Shown in pieces: positions 9,273-18,617 of a stretch of 64,000 nucleotides of DNA. Origin of the DNA: Alcanivoracaceae bacterium (lineage in GTDB: Bacteria; Pseudomonadota; Gammaproteobacteria; Pseudomonadales; Alcanivoracaceae). Below the pieces are notes generated by a model. The model was not told where the DNA came from. It ran no database searches and saw only the letters and a program-made list of their open reading frames with translations. The position numbers were made by a program, and so were the translations under genes. The stretch's first letter is position 1, and each line of letters opens with the position of its first letter. The stretch covers positions 157,501 to 221,500 of the forward strand of contig JARGPU010000003.1 in the NCBI GenBank assembly GCA_029210325.1. Direction: 5' to 3'.

Positions 9273-9327
9273 AGGAGCGGCTTTAGCGGCGCAAAGCATT
9301 CAAGATTTCGCCGTTAAAGGCGCTCCT
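9273..9327. repeat. REP-like palindromic element
   Basis: AGGAGCGGCTTTAGCGGCG (9273-9291) and CGCCGTTAAAGGCGCTCCT (9309-9327) form an imperfect 19-bp inverted repeat. The sequence type (aggagcggctttagc) resembles the short interspersed extragenic palindromes common in Pseudomonas-like genomes. It lies at the end of the prp operon, where such elements often act as 3' mRNA stabilisers or terminators. It is the only copy noticed in the window. Confidence 0.6.
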
Positions 9328-9381
9328 ATAGAGCTGCGGCGGGGGTATAGTGGGGCCAGTTAAGGCTTGGGGGGAAAGGCC

Positions 9382-10920
9382 ATGCTGTCTCTGGAAGTGA
9401 CCCATTGGCTCGATGCGGTGCTGTATATCTTCTTTTTACTGGTGCTGCTGGCACTGGTACTACTCGTGATCACCGGCGTGGCGCTGTGGATTCAGGACCG
9501 CTTCTTCCAGAAAACCCATGCCATCCGCCGTAACTACCCTCTGATTGGCCGCTTTCGCTACTTCTTCGAGCATCTTGGTGAGTTCTTTCGCCAGTACTTC
9601 TTCGCTATGGACCGTGAGGAACTCCCCTTTAACCGAGCCCAACGCGGCTGGGTTTATCGGGCCGCAAAAGACCTGTCCACCATGGTCCCGTTTGGCTCCA
9701 CCAAAAGCATGTTGGCGCCGGGGCGGGTGATTTTCCTGAATGACCCCTATCCGGTACTGGAGAAGAGCAAGGCGGAAACCGTGCCGATGATGATCGGCCC
9801 CCATGCGAGGCTGCCCTACGTGGCCAAGTCGCTGCACAATATTTCTGCGATGAGTTATGGGGCGCTGTCAAAACCGGCAGTGCTGGCGCTGTCAAAAGGT
9901 GCAGCAAGGGCTGGCTGCTGGATGAATACTGGCGAGGGCGGTCTATCGCCCTGGCATCTGGAAGGTGGTTGCGACATTGTTTTTCAGATTGGCACCGCTC
10001 GTTATGGGGTGCGTGATGCGGACGGTAATCTCAGCGACGAACGTTTGCAGGAAGCTGCCGCTCATCCTCAGGTAAAGATGTTCGAGATCAAGCTTAGTCA
10101 GGGCGCTAAACCTGGCAAGGGCGGTATTTTACCGGGAGCCAAAGTGACAGCGGAAATCGCAGCCATTCGTCATATACCGATTGGTGAACCTTCTATCAGC
10201 CCCAACCGTCACCCGGATGTAGCAAGCGCCACCGAGCTGTTGGATATGATTAATCGGGTGCGCGAGGTGACTGGTAAGCCTGTGGGCATCAAGTTTGTGG
10301 TCGGGTCGTGGCAGTGGCTGGAAGATTTCTTTATCGAAATTGGCCGCCGTGGCATTGAGTCGGCGCCGGACTATATTTCTATTGATAGCGGCGATGGTGG
10401 TACCGGTGCGGCGCCCATGTCGCTGATGGATGATGTTGGATTGCATTTGGCGGAGTCGTTGCCGTTGGTGGTGGACCTGCTGCAGGGTTACGGCCTGCGT
10501 GAACGTATTCGGGTGGTGGCGGCAGGTAAGTTGATTACGCCGAATATGGTGGCCTGGGCGATTGCACTGGGTGCGGATTTTTGTGTTTCGGCGCGGGGCT
10601 ATATGTTTGCACTGGGTTGTATTCAGGCCATGCAGTGCGACAAGAATACTTGCCCGACTGGCATTACCACCCATAATCCGCGTCTGCAACGAGGTCTGGT
10701 ACCCATTGATAAAGCGGAGCGGGTTTATCAGTACCATCGCCATCTGGTGAAAGAAGTTGAGGTTATTGCTCATTCATGTGGCGTGGTGGAGCCCCGTGAG
10801 CTGCGTCGTCACCATGCACGCATGGTTGCAGGTGGTCCCCGTTCAGTTTTGCTCAGCGAAGTGTGGCCACCGGTAGAGAAGGGTATTTATTTGCGCCAGG
10901 GCAGGAGTGTTGATGTTTGA
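9382..10920 (+). CDS. Membrane-anchored FMN-binding glutamate synthase family protein
   Basis: The 512-residue product has an N-terminal transmembrane helix (about residues 11-38) followed by a GltB-type alpha/beta barrel: SMSYGALSKPA-like region near 158, SGDGGTGAAP near 338 for FMN binding, and the conserved CxxxxxCPTGITTH segment near 425. It lacks the amidotransferase and GOGAT C-terminal domains of true glutamate synthase, so it belongs to the stand-alone GltB-like flavoproteins of unknown substrate. ATG at 9382 follows GGGGGAAAGG. Its last 8 bases overlap the start of gor, so translation is probably coupled. Confidence 0.85.
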   Translation: MLSLEVTHWLDAVLYIFFLLVLLALVLLVITGVALWIQDRFFQKTHAIRRNYPLIGRFRYFFEHLGEFFRQYFFAMDREELPFNRAQRGWVYRAAKDLSTMVPFGSTKSMLAPGRVIFLNDPYPVLEKSKAETVPMMIGPHARLPYVAKSLHNISAMSYGALSKPAVLALSKGAARAGCWMNTGEGGLSPWHLEGGCDIVFQIGTARYGVRDADGNLSDERLQEAAAHPQVKMFEIKLSQGAKPGKGGILPGAKVTAEIAAIRHIPIGEPSISPNRHPDVASATELLDMINRVREVTGKPVGIKFVVGSWQWLEDFFIEIGRRGIESAPDYISIDSGDGGTGAAPMSLMDDVGLHLAESLPLVVDLLQGYGLRERIRVVAAGKLITPNMVAWAIALGADFCVSARGYMFALGCIQAMQCDKNTCPTGITTHNPRLQRGLVPIDKAERVYQYHRHLVKEVEVIAHSCGVVEPRELRRHHARMVAGGPRSVLLSEVWPPVEKGIYLRQGRSVDV

Positions 10921-12268
10921 TCTGATTGTAATCGGGGCCGGCTCCGGAGGTGTGCGAGCGGCGCGTATGGCGGCAGGTTTTGGTGCCAAAGTAGCCATTA
11001 TTGAAGAGCGTTTTTTCGGTGGTACCTGTGTCAATGTTGGCTGTGTGCCGAAGAAGCTGTTTTCCTATGGCGCTTCTTTTGCTGACCTGTTCAGTCTGGC
11101 TGAGGATTATGGCTACTCTCTTGGCGCACAGCCGTCATTCAGTTGGGACACCCTGCGTGATAACAAAACACGGGAGATTGAACGGCTGAATGGCGTCTAT
11201 CAGCGCATGCTGGAAGGTGCCGGCGTGCAGATCTTTTCCGGGCGAGGTGTAATTACAGCAGCAGATCAGGTTCGTGTCGGAGGGCAAACCATACAAGGGC
11301 GGCATATTCTGATTGCCACTGGTGGCAAGCCCTTTATTCCGGATATTCCCGGTGGCGAGCATATTCTTATTTCTGATGACCTGTTCAGCCTGCCAGCGCT
11401 ACCCAAGCGGGTTGCGGTAGTTGGCGGGGGTTATATCGCCTGTGAGTTTGCCTCGATCCTGAATGGTTTGGGGTGCCAGGTGCATCAGCTCTACCGCGGC
11501 GAACTTTTTTTGCGCGGATTTGATCAAGAGGTGCGTGAGTTCGTCGCCGGTCAGATCGCACATCGTGGGGTTGAGCTGCATTTCTCTACGGATGTGCGCT
11601 CGATTACTGCTAATGACAGCGCCAGACAGTTACACCTGGACGATGGCTCAATGCTGGAAGTGGATGCAGTGTTTTATGCCACCGGTCGGGTGCCCTATGT
11701 GGACGGCCTGTTTGATGGGGTATCGCCAGACCTCGCCGTGAATGGTGCATTGCAGGTGGATGAGACTTTCCGTACCTCGGTGCCGGGAGTCTATGCGGTG
11801 GGCGATGTGATTGATCGTGTGCAGCTGACGCCGGTGGCCTTGGCAGAGGGCATGTGGCTGGCACGTCATTTGTTTGCCCCTCAACAAGCGAGTGCCGCAC
11901 CGGAATATGATTTTATTCCCACTGCCGTTTTCTGTCATCCGAACATTGGTACGGTTGGTCTCAGCCAGGAGTTGGCGCTGGAGAAGCATGGCACTATCCG
12001 CGTCTATCGCAGTGAGTTTCGAGGTATGAAATACAGCCTTGGTGAAGTCCAACACCGCTCTCTAATGAAGCTGATTGTGGATGATGTCACCGACGAGGTG
12101 ATCGGTTTGCATGTGGTCGGCGATGACGCCGGAGAGATTGTGCAGGGGTTTGCCGTGGCCATCCGTAGCGGTGCGACCAAAGCGGACTTTGATCGCACCA
12201 TCGGCATTCATCCCACAGCTGCTGAGGAGCTGGTTACTATGCGGCAGGGGGAAGTCGTTCAAGGATGA
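10913..12268 (+). CDS. gor: Glutathione-disulfide reductase
   Basis: NADPH-dependent reduction of oxidised glutathione in the cytoplasm. At 451 residues it has the FAD motif GAGSGG (8-13), the redox-active disulfide in GGTCVNVGCVPKK (Cys39 and Cys44), the second dinucleotide motif VGGGYIACE (about 170), and the C-terminal catalytic HPTAAEE. ATG 10913 lies within the end of the upstream flavoprotein gene, with GCAGGAG as ribosome site. The 3' end overlaps the end of the convergent P450 gene by 32 bases. Confidence 0.94.
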   Translation: MFDLIVIGAGSGGVRAARMAAGFGAKVAIIEERFFGGTCVNVGCVPKKLFSYGASFADLFSLAEDYGYSLGAQPSFSWDTLRDNKTREIERLNGVYQRMLEGAGVQIFSGRGVITAADQVRVGGQTIQGRHILIATGGKPFIPDIPGGEHILISDDLFSLPALPKRVAVVGGGYIACEFASILNGLGCQVHQLYRGELFLRGFDQEVREFVAGQIAHRGVELHFSTDVRSITANDSARQLHLDDGSMLEVDAVFYATGRVPYVDGLFDGVSPDLAVNGALQVDETFRTSVPGVYAVGDVIDRVQLTPVALAEGMWLARHLFAPQQASAAPEYDFIPTAVFCHPNIGTVGLSQELALEKHGTIRVYRSEFRGMKYSLGEVQHRSLMKLIVDDVTDEVIGLHVVGDDAGEIVQGFAVAIRSGATKADFDRTIGIHPTAAEELVTMRQGEVVQG

Positions 12269-13604
12269 CCGGCAGTCCATCTGCAGGCACCGGCAGGGAG
12301 GTTGCGTCGATGGGCATTTCATAGCCCGGCGCAACCCGCCAGCGGTATTTCAGCACCACCTGATGGAGGATGGCCTTTACCTGTAGTTCGGCAAAGTGCA
12401 GGCCAATGCACTTATGCGCGCCACCGCCAAATGGTACCCATGCATAGGGGTGGACCTTGTCTTCCCGGCGTTCCTCGCTGAAGCGGCCCGGATCAAAGCG
12501 GAACGGGTCCGGCCACAGTTCTTCCATGTAATGGGTGAAATAGGGCGACACATTGACCATGGTGCCTTTTGGAATAAAGCAGCCGGCAAACTCGGTGTCT
12601 GTTACTGTCATGCGTGGCATGGATGGCACCGGAGCACAGAGTCGCAGCGATTCTTTCATCACCAGCGTGGCGCTGTGCATGGCATCCATGTCCTCGTAGC
12701 CCAGCGACGGTTTGCCGATGGCCTGGGATTCTTCACGAATGCGCTGCTGCCAGTCCGGGTATTTACCGAGATAATAGAACATATTTGAAAGTGTGATGGT
12801 GGTAGTGTCGTGGGCCGCCATCATCAGAAAAATCATGTGGTTAACCACGTCTTCGTCGCTGAAGCGCTCCCCGTCTTCTGTTTCCGCCCGGCACAGTACG
12901 CTGAAAAGGTCGCTGCCATTGCTGTTGCGCTTGCCGGCCACTTTGTTGCGGAAAAACTTTTCCAGCACCTTGCGGCCCTTTAGACCCTTTGCCCAACGGC
13001 CGCGGGGAAGGGGAAAGCGGACAATCGCCGTGCCTGCACGGACCGTATCAATAAACGCCTGATTGAGCGCGTCCGCTTCAGGGCCGAGCTCCTCACCCAT
13101 AAATACGTCTGTGGCTAAATCCAGAGTCAGTTGCTTGAGGGCCTTGAATACCATGAAGTCACTTTGTGGCTGCCAGCGTCCAATGCCTTCGGCAATTGCT
13201 GGTGCCATTCGCTCGATATACGCTTTTAGCACGTCGCGGTTGAACGCCTGCTGCATAATTTTGCGGTGCCAGCGATGTTCCTCGAAGTCCAGCAGCATGA
13301 TGCCGCGGTGGAAAAATTTTCCAATAAAGTAATCCCAGCCCTTGCTGTTCGAGAACACATCATTGCGGTTGCGTAAGATGAACTCGTTGGCCTCTGGGCC
13401 GATCAGCTGAACCATGCGGATGCCAAACAGGGAGGCCCAGCTGACCGGCCCATAATTGTCGTAGCGCTGGCGCATCATATTGATGGGGTCGCGCATAAAA
13501 GCCAGCGACATGCCGATCAGCGGCAGGCCTCGATCACCGGGCACCGGCTTCAAGGGGCTGTCCGGGGGAGCCTCGCAAAGTGGTTGGCTGGAGGTATAGG
13601 ACAT
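12237..13604 (-). CDS. Cytochrome P450, subfamily unassigned
   Basis: A 455-residue heme monooxygenase. The I-helix oxygen-activation motif AAHDTTT (about 273-279), the K-helix ExxR in ESLRL, and the heme loop FGGGAHKCIG with the thiolate Cys399 are all intact. It has no membrane anchor, so it is a soluble class needing separate redox partners; none is encoded next to it. It is clearly different from the CYP153 gene at 61984. Sterol-, terpene- or fatty-acid-hydroxylating families are all possible. It stands alone, converging with gor over a 32-bp overlap. Confidence 0.9.
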   Translation of the reverse strand: MSYTSSQPLCEAPPDSPLKPVPGDRGLPLIGMSLAFMRDPINMMRQRYDNYGPVSWASLFGIRMVQLIGPEANEFILRNRNDVFSNSKGWDYFIGKFFHRGIMLLDFEEHRWHRKIMQQAFNRDVLKAYIERMAPAIAEGIGRWQPQSDFMVFKALKQLTLDLATDVFMGEELGPEADALNQAFIDTVRAGTAIVRFPLPRGRWAKGLKGRKVLEKFFRNKVAGKRNSNGSDLFSVLCRAETEDGERFSDEDVVNHMIFLMMAAHDTTTITLSNMFYYLGKYPDWQQRIREESQAIGKPSLGYEDMDAMHSATLVMKESLRLCAPVPSMPRMTVTDTEFAGCFIPKGTMVNVSPYFTHYMEELWPDPFRFDPGRFSEERREDKVHPYAWVPFGGGAHKCIGLHFAELQVKAILHQVVLKYRWRVAPGYEMPIDATSLPVPADGLPVILERLPPAA

Positions 13605-13786
13605 AGCGGCTGCTCTGTTGTTGTGATAATCGACCCATTGTTGGCTGCGCGGCTGGCGGCTGCAATAAAGGTAAATAGCTTTCGCTGCACTATTTACGTA
13701 CGGGTCATTCCTCCACAGGGCGGCGTTTTGATGGTGTCGTGGTGTATGATTGGCGCCGGGTTACGACTGTTTGGCAGGGAGAGGAT

Positions 13787-14566
13787 ATGCGCCGGGTAGT
13801 GTTCAATCAGAAAGGTGGGGTGGGCAAGTCGAGTATTACGGTCAATCTGGCCGCCGTTGCCGCCAGTCAGGGGAAGCGGGTGCTGGTGGTCGACCTTGAT
13901 CCACAGTGCAATGCCAGCCAATACCTGCTTGGTATGCAGGCCTGGCATGATGGTGTCGGCCCGAAGCCGAATGTGGGTGGCTTCTTTGCTCAGACCCTTT
14001 CATTCAAGCTCAAGGAAAAGGAGCCGCGGGAGTATGTCCATGCGACGCCGTTCGACAATCTATATCTGATTCCCTCTGATGGTGAGCTTGGCGAAATCGA
14101 GCACTTGCTGGAGAGTAAGCACAAGATCTACAAACTGCGCGGCATGCTGAAAACTCTTGAGCGTGAGTTTGACGAGATCTATATCGACACCCCGCCAGCC
14201 TACAATTTCTACACGTTGTCGGCGTTGATCGGCAGTGATCGTGTGCTGATTCCTTTCGATTGTGATGCGTTTTCCCGTCAGGCCCTGTACACCTTGCTGG
14301 AAAACATCAATGAAGCGCGCGGCGATCATAATGATGAGCTAAAGGTGGAAGGAATTGTCGTTAACCAGTTCCAGCCGCGGGCCAGATTGCCGCAGCAGCT
14401 GGTCGATGAGCTGTCCTCTGAGGGGCTGCCCATGTTGGCCAACCGGCTTTCCGCCAGCGTGGTGATGCGTGAATCCCATGATCGCTGCATGCCGTTGGCC
14501 TTTATGGCCCCCAAGCACAAGCTGACAGAAGAGTTTGTCGCCCTGTACAACGAGCTGGCCGGCTGA
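13787..14566 (+). CDS. Orphan ParA/MinD-family ATPase
   Basis: 259 residues with an intact deviant Walker A motif, FNQKGGVGKSS, at about residues 5-15, Walker A' VVDLDPQCN (about 39-47) and the Walker B-like YIDTPPA near 125. No parB or parS-like partner is adjacent, and the start of the gene follows a 182-base intergenic region, so this is not the main chromosome-partition gene pair. Orphan ParA proteins can position other cargo. ATG 13787 has GGGAGAGG upstream. It precedes the DUF805 gene by 13 bases, so the two are probably co-transcribed. Confidence 0.82.
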   Translation: MRRVVFNQKGGVGKSSITVNLAAVAASQGKRVLVVDLDPQCNASQYLLGMQAWHDGVGPKPNVGGFFAQTLSFKLKEKEPREYVHATPFDNLYLIPSDGELGEIEHLLESKHKIYKLRGMLKTLEREFDEIYIDTPPAYNFYTLSALIGSDRVLIPFDCDAFSRQALYTLLENINEARGDHNDELKVEGIVVNQFQPRARLPQQLVDELSSEGLPMLANRLSASVVMRESHDRCMPLAFMAPKHKLTEEFVALYNELAG

Positions 14567-14579
14567 TCAGGAAGGGCTT

Positions 14580-15251
14580 ATGCAAGAAGACTCGCCGTAC
14601 TCTCCACCCAAAGCGGGCTATGCTGGCAAGGGCCATATCGTCTATGAGGATATGCTGCCGCTGTCTTTGACTCAGCGCCTTAATCGCCTGCGCTATGCCT
14701 GTTATCAGCTCACCACGATGGTGATTTTTGCGTTGATCGGGGTGCTTGCCGCGGTGCTGGCTGGCGCCACCGGACTTAAGGAGCAGACTCCTCTGGCGCT
14801 GGGATTGGCCGTGATTTTTGCCATCATGATACTGGCCATGGGGGTGTATATGTTTGCCCTGAGTGTGCGCAGGTTGCATGATCTTGGCCATTCCGGTTGG
14901 TTGGTGCTGCTGATGCTGCTGCCGATAGTCGTGTTGCCCCTGCTTATGTTTATGGGTGGTGGGGCGCGGCTGGTGTTACTGGCCGGCATTATCCAGCCTC
15001 TGTTTATGCTGTATCTGTATGCCGGGACGGGCACCGCGGGAATGAACAGTTACGGTACTCCGAATCCGCCGAATAGCTTGTTGGTAATGATATTTGGCGG
15101 GCTGTGGTGGTTCCTGTGCGTACTGGCATTGCTGTTAAATATAGCAATGGCGGTATTCTCGGTCTTTGCTCCAGAGCTGCTGACCGGCCTGGGCGTGGAA
15201 AGCCAGCTACAACAGTTTGAGGAGTTCGAGCAGCTGCTAGAGGCATTCTGA
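14580..15251 (+). CDS. DUF805-like membrane protein
   Basis: A 223-residue integral membrane protein. A cytoplasmic N-terminus of about 40 residues is followed by four or five hydrophobic segments. The diagnostic DUF805 element RRLHDLGHSGW occurs at about residues 100-110 between helices 2 and 3. The C-terminus is acidic (LQQFEEFEQLLEAF). The function of the family is unknown. GGAAGGG precedes ATG 14580, and the gene follows the ParA gene closely. Confidence 0.8.
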   Translation: MQEDSPYSPPKAGYAGKGHIVYEDMLPLSLTQRLNRLRYACYQLTTMVIFALIGVLAAVLAGATGLKEQTPLALGLAVIFAIMILAMGVYMFALSVRRLHDLGHSGWLVLLMLLPIVVLPLLMFMGGGARLVLLAGIIQPLFMLYLYAGTGTAGMNSYGTPNPPNSLLVMIFGGLWWFLCVLALLLNIAMAVFSVFAPELLTGLGVESQLQQFEEFEQLLEAF

Positions 15252-15323
15252 GGCCGGGTAAATGACAACATCTCAGTGTTTAAGGTAGGCTAGAAGCATA
15301 ATAATATCGTCGGAGAGAACCGA

Positions 15324-16091
15324 ATGAAGCGTCTTGTTCCCATTGTCCTATTGCCCCTGCTACTGGTTGCAGGAACTGCTTCAGCCGCCCTGAACAGGGC
15401 GGATATTGATCAGCTGATGCAGAATGTCTGGAAGGTACGCACTGCGTTCCACACCTACACCGTGATGCAGGGTGACGCCACCTATATGGAGCGCCTTGAA
15501 GAGGTTATTGCGGATACGGATGACGTGGTCAGTAACCTTAATGAGTCGGCCCAGGAGGGCGATGATCAGGCCTTTATGGAGCTGGTTACCGAAAGCTGGG
15601 AGCGCTACCGCGGCTTTGCTGAGGGCAATACCTTCGCAGAGATGGGCTACACCGATCATTACACCATTCTGGACCTGGAAAACGAAGCACTTGCCTTGAG
15701 CCGTCTGATTGATCAGCGGCGTCAGGACGTTTCAGGAAAGGCGGAGGACCTTACTGATCTTGCAGTTCGCCTGCAGCGGTTGGCTTCTGAGTACATGTAT
15801 ACAGCTGCGGCGCCTGATGCCGGTGCCGCCGGCGGAACTGGCGCAGAAAGTGGCAGAATCGAGTTTGTGGATGCGGTGCCGGACTTCGATGCCCGCCTGA
15901 GTGCCATCCAGAAGGTCTGGGCTGACAATCCTGATATCAACAGAGAGCTACGTTCGGTCGCATCAAAGTGGGCCTTTATTCGCGAGTCACTGGTGAAGTT
16001 TTACGAAAACTCTGTGCCTTTTGTGGTGCAGCGCTATTCTGAGCAAATGGTTGAGTCGATTAACGCTGCCGCGGCTATGGCCCAGCAATAG
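15324..16091 (+). CDS. Secreted alpha-helical protein, unknown (paralogue 1)
   Basis: The 255-residue product has a clean Sec signal peptide (MKRLVPIVLLPLLLVAGTASA, cleavage after ASA). The mature part is predicted mostly helical and acidic. It is a paralogue of the next gene: both have a WKVRTAFHTY / WRVRAGFHQL segment just after the signal peptide, a LQRLASEY segment mid-protein and a WAFIRESL / WTFIRNAV segment near the end. No known motif was recognised. GGAGAGAA precedes the ATG. Confidence 0.8.
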   Translation: MKRLVPIVLLPLLLVAGTASAALNRADIDQLMQNVWKVRTAFHTYTVMQGDATYMERLEEVIADTDDVVSNLNESAQEGDDQAFMELVTESWERYRGFAEGNTFAEMGYTDHYTILDLENEALALSRLIDQRRQDVSGKAEDLTDLAVRLQRLASEYMYTAAAPDAGAAGGTGAESGRIEFVDAVPDFDARLSAIQKVWADNPDINRELRSVASKWAFIRESLVKFYENSVPFVVQRYSEQMVESINAAAAMAQQ

Positions 16092-16161
16092 CCAGCAGTG
16101 CGGAATAGCCAGTAGAATAGCCACGCTAGTCAGCACGTAAAGACATTCCATGGAGAGTAAG

Positions 16162-16911
16162 ATGAAAAGGATTTTCACGGTCATGCTGCTGTGCGTGGCG
16201 TCACTGGCTGAGGCACAGATTCAGCGTAGCGACACACTTTTGCTGGAACTAAGTGCCTGGCGGGTCAGGGCAGGGTTCCACCAGTTATCCCTGAACGGCA
16301 ATGCTGCGGAAGATATTGAGACCCTGAAAAAGGTTCTCTCTGAAGGAGCTACATACGCAGAGCGTATTCGTGCCGCTGCTGACACTGACACCCTGCCAGC
16401 GGCCGGTGAACTGGTGTCACGCTGGGATGAGCTTGGCGTCCGAGCCCTGAATAACCCGTTAGCAACATTGGGCTACGCTGACTTCAATGCCTTTAGCGAG
16501 CTCAATACGCTGGTGGTGGATATCACCGAGCAGTGCCAGCAGCTTGCTGATGGCGCGGCTGTCGGACCCAATGATGGATTGTTTTCCATGGGTATCCATC
16601 TGCAGCGTCTGGCCTCTGAGTATCTGGCGCTGACCGCGTTCCCGTCTGCAGGAATCAACACTGGCACCAGCCAGCCCTCAATGAACTTTGCTGAAGAGGC
16701 GATGAAATTTGAGCAGTCTCTGGACGCAGAACAGGCCCGCTACGCTGACGACCAACAGGTGAAGCGTGTGCTTGCCCAGACACGAACACGCTGGACCTTT
16801 ATCCGTAATGCGGTGCCAGAGATGGATAACCCGGATTCGGCCAAGGTGCCGCTTTTGTTTTATCGTTACAGCAGTCAGATTACCGGCGATGTGATCGGGC
16901 TGGCTAATTGA
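16162..16911 (+). CDS. Secreted alpha-helical protein, unknown (paralogue 2)
   Basis: A 249-residue exported paralogue of the preceding gene, sharing the LQRLASEY and WxFIR landmarks at similar positions and spacing. The signal peptide is MKRIFTVMLLCVASLAEA. ATG 16162 was preferred to ATG 16150 because GGAGAG lies between them at the right spacing. The tandem pair is separated by 70 bases and is probably one transcription unit. A stop at 16909-16911 abuts the end of the convergent PhaC-like gene. Confidence 0.8.
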   Translation: MKRIFTVMLLCVASLAEAQIQRSDTLLLELSAWRVRAGFHQLSLNGNAAEDIETLKKVLSEGATYAERIRAAADTDTLPAAGELVSRWDELGVRALNNPLATLGYADFNAFSELNTLVVDITEQCQQLADGAAVGPNDGLFSMGIHLQRLASEYLALTAFPSAGINTGTSQPSMNFAEEAMKFEQSLDAEQARYADDQQVKRVLAQTRTRWTFIRNAVPEMDNPDSAKVPLLFYRYSSQITGDVIGLAN

Positions 16912-18042
16912 TCAGTCTGATCGCTGCGTCAGCCAATCAGCGATAATGCGCCAGGTGTGATCTGGCGCTTTGCTGCCGGCAAAAACTCCGGCATGCCCGC
17001 CGGGCACAACTTCAAATCGTTTTTCCCGACTTCCAACCAGGCGCAGAATATCCCGCGCGGCATTAATCGTGACAATGCGGTCGCTTGCTCCCGCCAGCGC
17101 CAGAAGGTCACAGCGAACCTCGCCCAGATTTGCAGTTCTGGCGCCTATTTCAATCTGGCCCCCTGCCATGCTGTTGGCAATCACCATCTTCTCGATCACT
17201 TCGCGTACGGTAGCGCCGGGGTAGTCAACCATGTCGTTAAACCACTGGCCCATGGTCATATGTTCGGTGATGTACTCACGGTCATTAATGTTTCTGACCA
17301 GGTCCAGATAGGAGGTGACGACTGCCGGCGGGTTAGTCATTTTGAAGCCGATGGACAGCAGGTTGCCCGGAATATGGAACATGCGCGTGTCTAGCGGCTC
17401 CAGCCGGATACTGAACCAGTTGTGGGCTTTCATGGCGGGTGCGCTGAGCAGGCGAAATGCTTTGCCATAGGCGCCGCTTTTGTGAAAGTTCACCGGGCTG
17501 GCGATGGTGGCAAGATTGCGCACCGGTGCCTCCGGGTGGCAGCCAAGATACATCAGGCAGAGCAGCCCCCCCATGCAGTAGCCGACCAGGCTGATGTCCG
17601 TACAATCGGCATGCCGCTGCACACTGCTGACCGCTTTGGCGAGCCAGTGGTTGACGTAGGTATCCAGGGTTAGCTCGCGATCAGAGCGTGAGGGCTGCCC
17701 CCAGTCAAGCAAGTAGACGTCATAACCTCGCGCCATCAGATAACGAACCATGCTGCGGTTGGGCATGATGTCGAAGGTCCATGCTTGAATACCTAACGCG
17801 GGCACCAGCAGAATGGGTACGCGTTTTTTTTCCTGACTGACGGGCAGGGCATGGCCATCCACATTGATGCTGTCCATGGGCGGCAGTGAGTAGTGTCGTA
17901 CCGCCATAATGCCGTCGCGGAACACTTCCACCCAGGGAGTTTTGTCGGTGAGAATAAAGCGGTGCGGATGACGGCGTCGTTCAAACGCATGGGAGGCTGC
18001 GCGCAGACTGCCTTTCAGTAGCTGTGTTGGACGACTGGCCAT
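16912..18042 (-). CDS. PhaC-like alpha/beta hydrolase (class III PHA synthase-like)
   Basis: A 376-residue alpha/beta-hydrolase-fold protein. It carries the PHA synthase type lipase box GYCMGG, with cysteine as nucleophile instead of serine, an Asp loop GASDRI, and the catalytic His in PGGHAGVFAG. The region around DWGQPSRSDRELTLDTYV matches the PhaC fold. Length fits class III PhaC, but no phaE, phaR, phasin, phaA or phaB is nearby, so activity as a polyester synthase is unproven; an esterase or acyltransferase role is possible. ATG 18042 was chosen because AGGGA precedes it; an in-frame ATG at 18060 exists. Two thioesterases lie divergently upstream. Confidence 0.8.
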   Translation of the reverse strand: MASRPTQLLKGSLRAASHAFERRRHPHRFILTDKTPWVEVFRDGIMAVRHYSLPPMDSINVDGHALPVSQEKKRVPILLVPALGIQAWTFDIMPNRSMVRYLMARGYDVYLLDWGQPSRSDRELTLDTYVNHWLAKAVSSVQRHADCTDISLVGYCMGGLLCLMYLGCHPEAPVRNLATIASPVNFHKSGAYGKAFRLLSAPAMKAHNWFSIRLEPLDTRMFHIPGNLLSIGFKMTNPPAVVTSYLDLVRNINDREYITEHMTMGQWFNDMVDYPGATVREVIEKMVIANSMAGGQIEIGARTANLGEVRCDLLALAGASDRIVTINAARDILRLVGSREKRFEVVPGGHAGVFAGSKAPDHTWRIIADWLTQRSD

Positions 18043-18134
18043 AGTGTTCCCTGAGTGCATGGCGGGCCGGGGTTATGCCCAAGCCCTAGTGCTGTTAATC
18101 TTGCGCGATTGTTGGCTTTGGGTAATTGACCGCT

Positions 18135-18617
18135 GTGACTTCTGATACTACCCCGAAATACACCCGTCTGGAGATCTGCCGTCGTTTTGTCACTTCGGTA
18201 AGACATTCCATGGAGCTGGGCATTGAAGTGACCGAGGCGGAGGAGTATCGGGTAACGGCCATCATGCCATGGCAGGCGCGGCTGGTGGGTAATCCTGACA
18301 GTGGGATATTGCACGGTGGTGCGGTGTTTGCCTTTCTTGACCAAGTGGGTGGTTTGGCCGTGGCGACACGTGTCTATCCATCCTTTGAAATCACTCCAAC
18401 CATCGATTTCCGCTTGGACCATTTGCGCGCACCCGCCAAGGGCAAGACCGTGGTTGGCGTGGGGGAGTGTTATCGGTTGACTGAACATGTGGCCTTTATT
18501 CGCCTGACTGCCTATGAAGAAGGCCAGGAACATGATCCGCTGGCCACCGGTCTTGCCACTTATATGCGCATGAAAATTTCAGCGCAGAATTATTTTGGGA
18601 AGTCGAAGCATGAGTGA
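18135..18617 (+). CDS. PaaI-family hotdog thioesterase
   Basis: About 160 residues of a single hotdog domain. The N-terminal helix is followed by the signature SGILHGGAVFAFLDQVGG, in which HGG and the downstream acidic residue form the acyl-CoA thioesterase active site. The start is uncertain: GTG 18135 was chosen, with TTG 18126 as alternative; neither has a strong ribosome site. It overlaps the next thioesterase by 8 bases. Substrate is unknown. Confidence 0.8.
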   Translation: MTSDTTPKYTRLEICRRFVTSVRHSMELGIEVTEAEEYRVTAIMPWQARLVGNPDSGILHGGAVFAFLDQVGGLAVATRVYPSFEITPTIDFRLDHLRAPAKGKTVVGVGECYRLTEHVAFIRLTAYEEGQEHDPLATGLATYMRMKISAQNYFGKSKHE

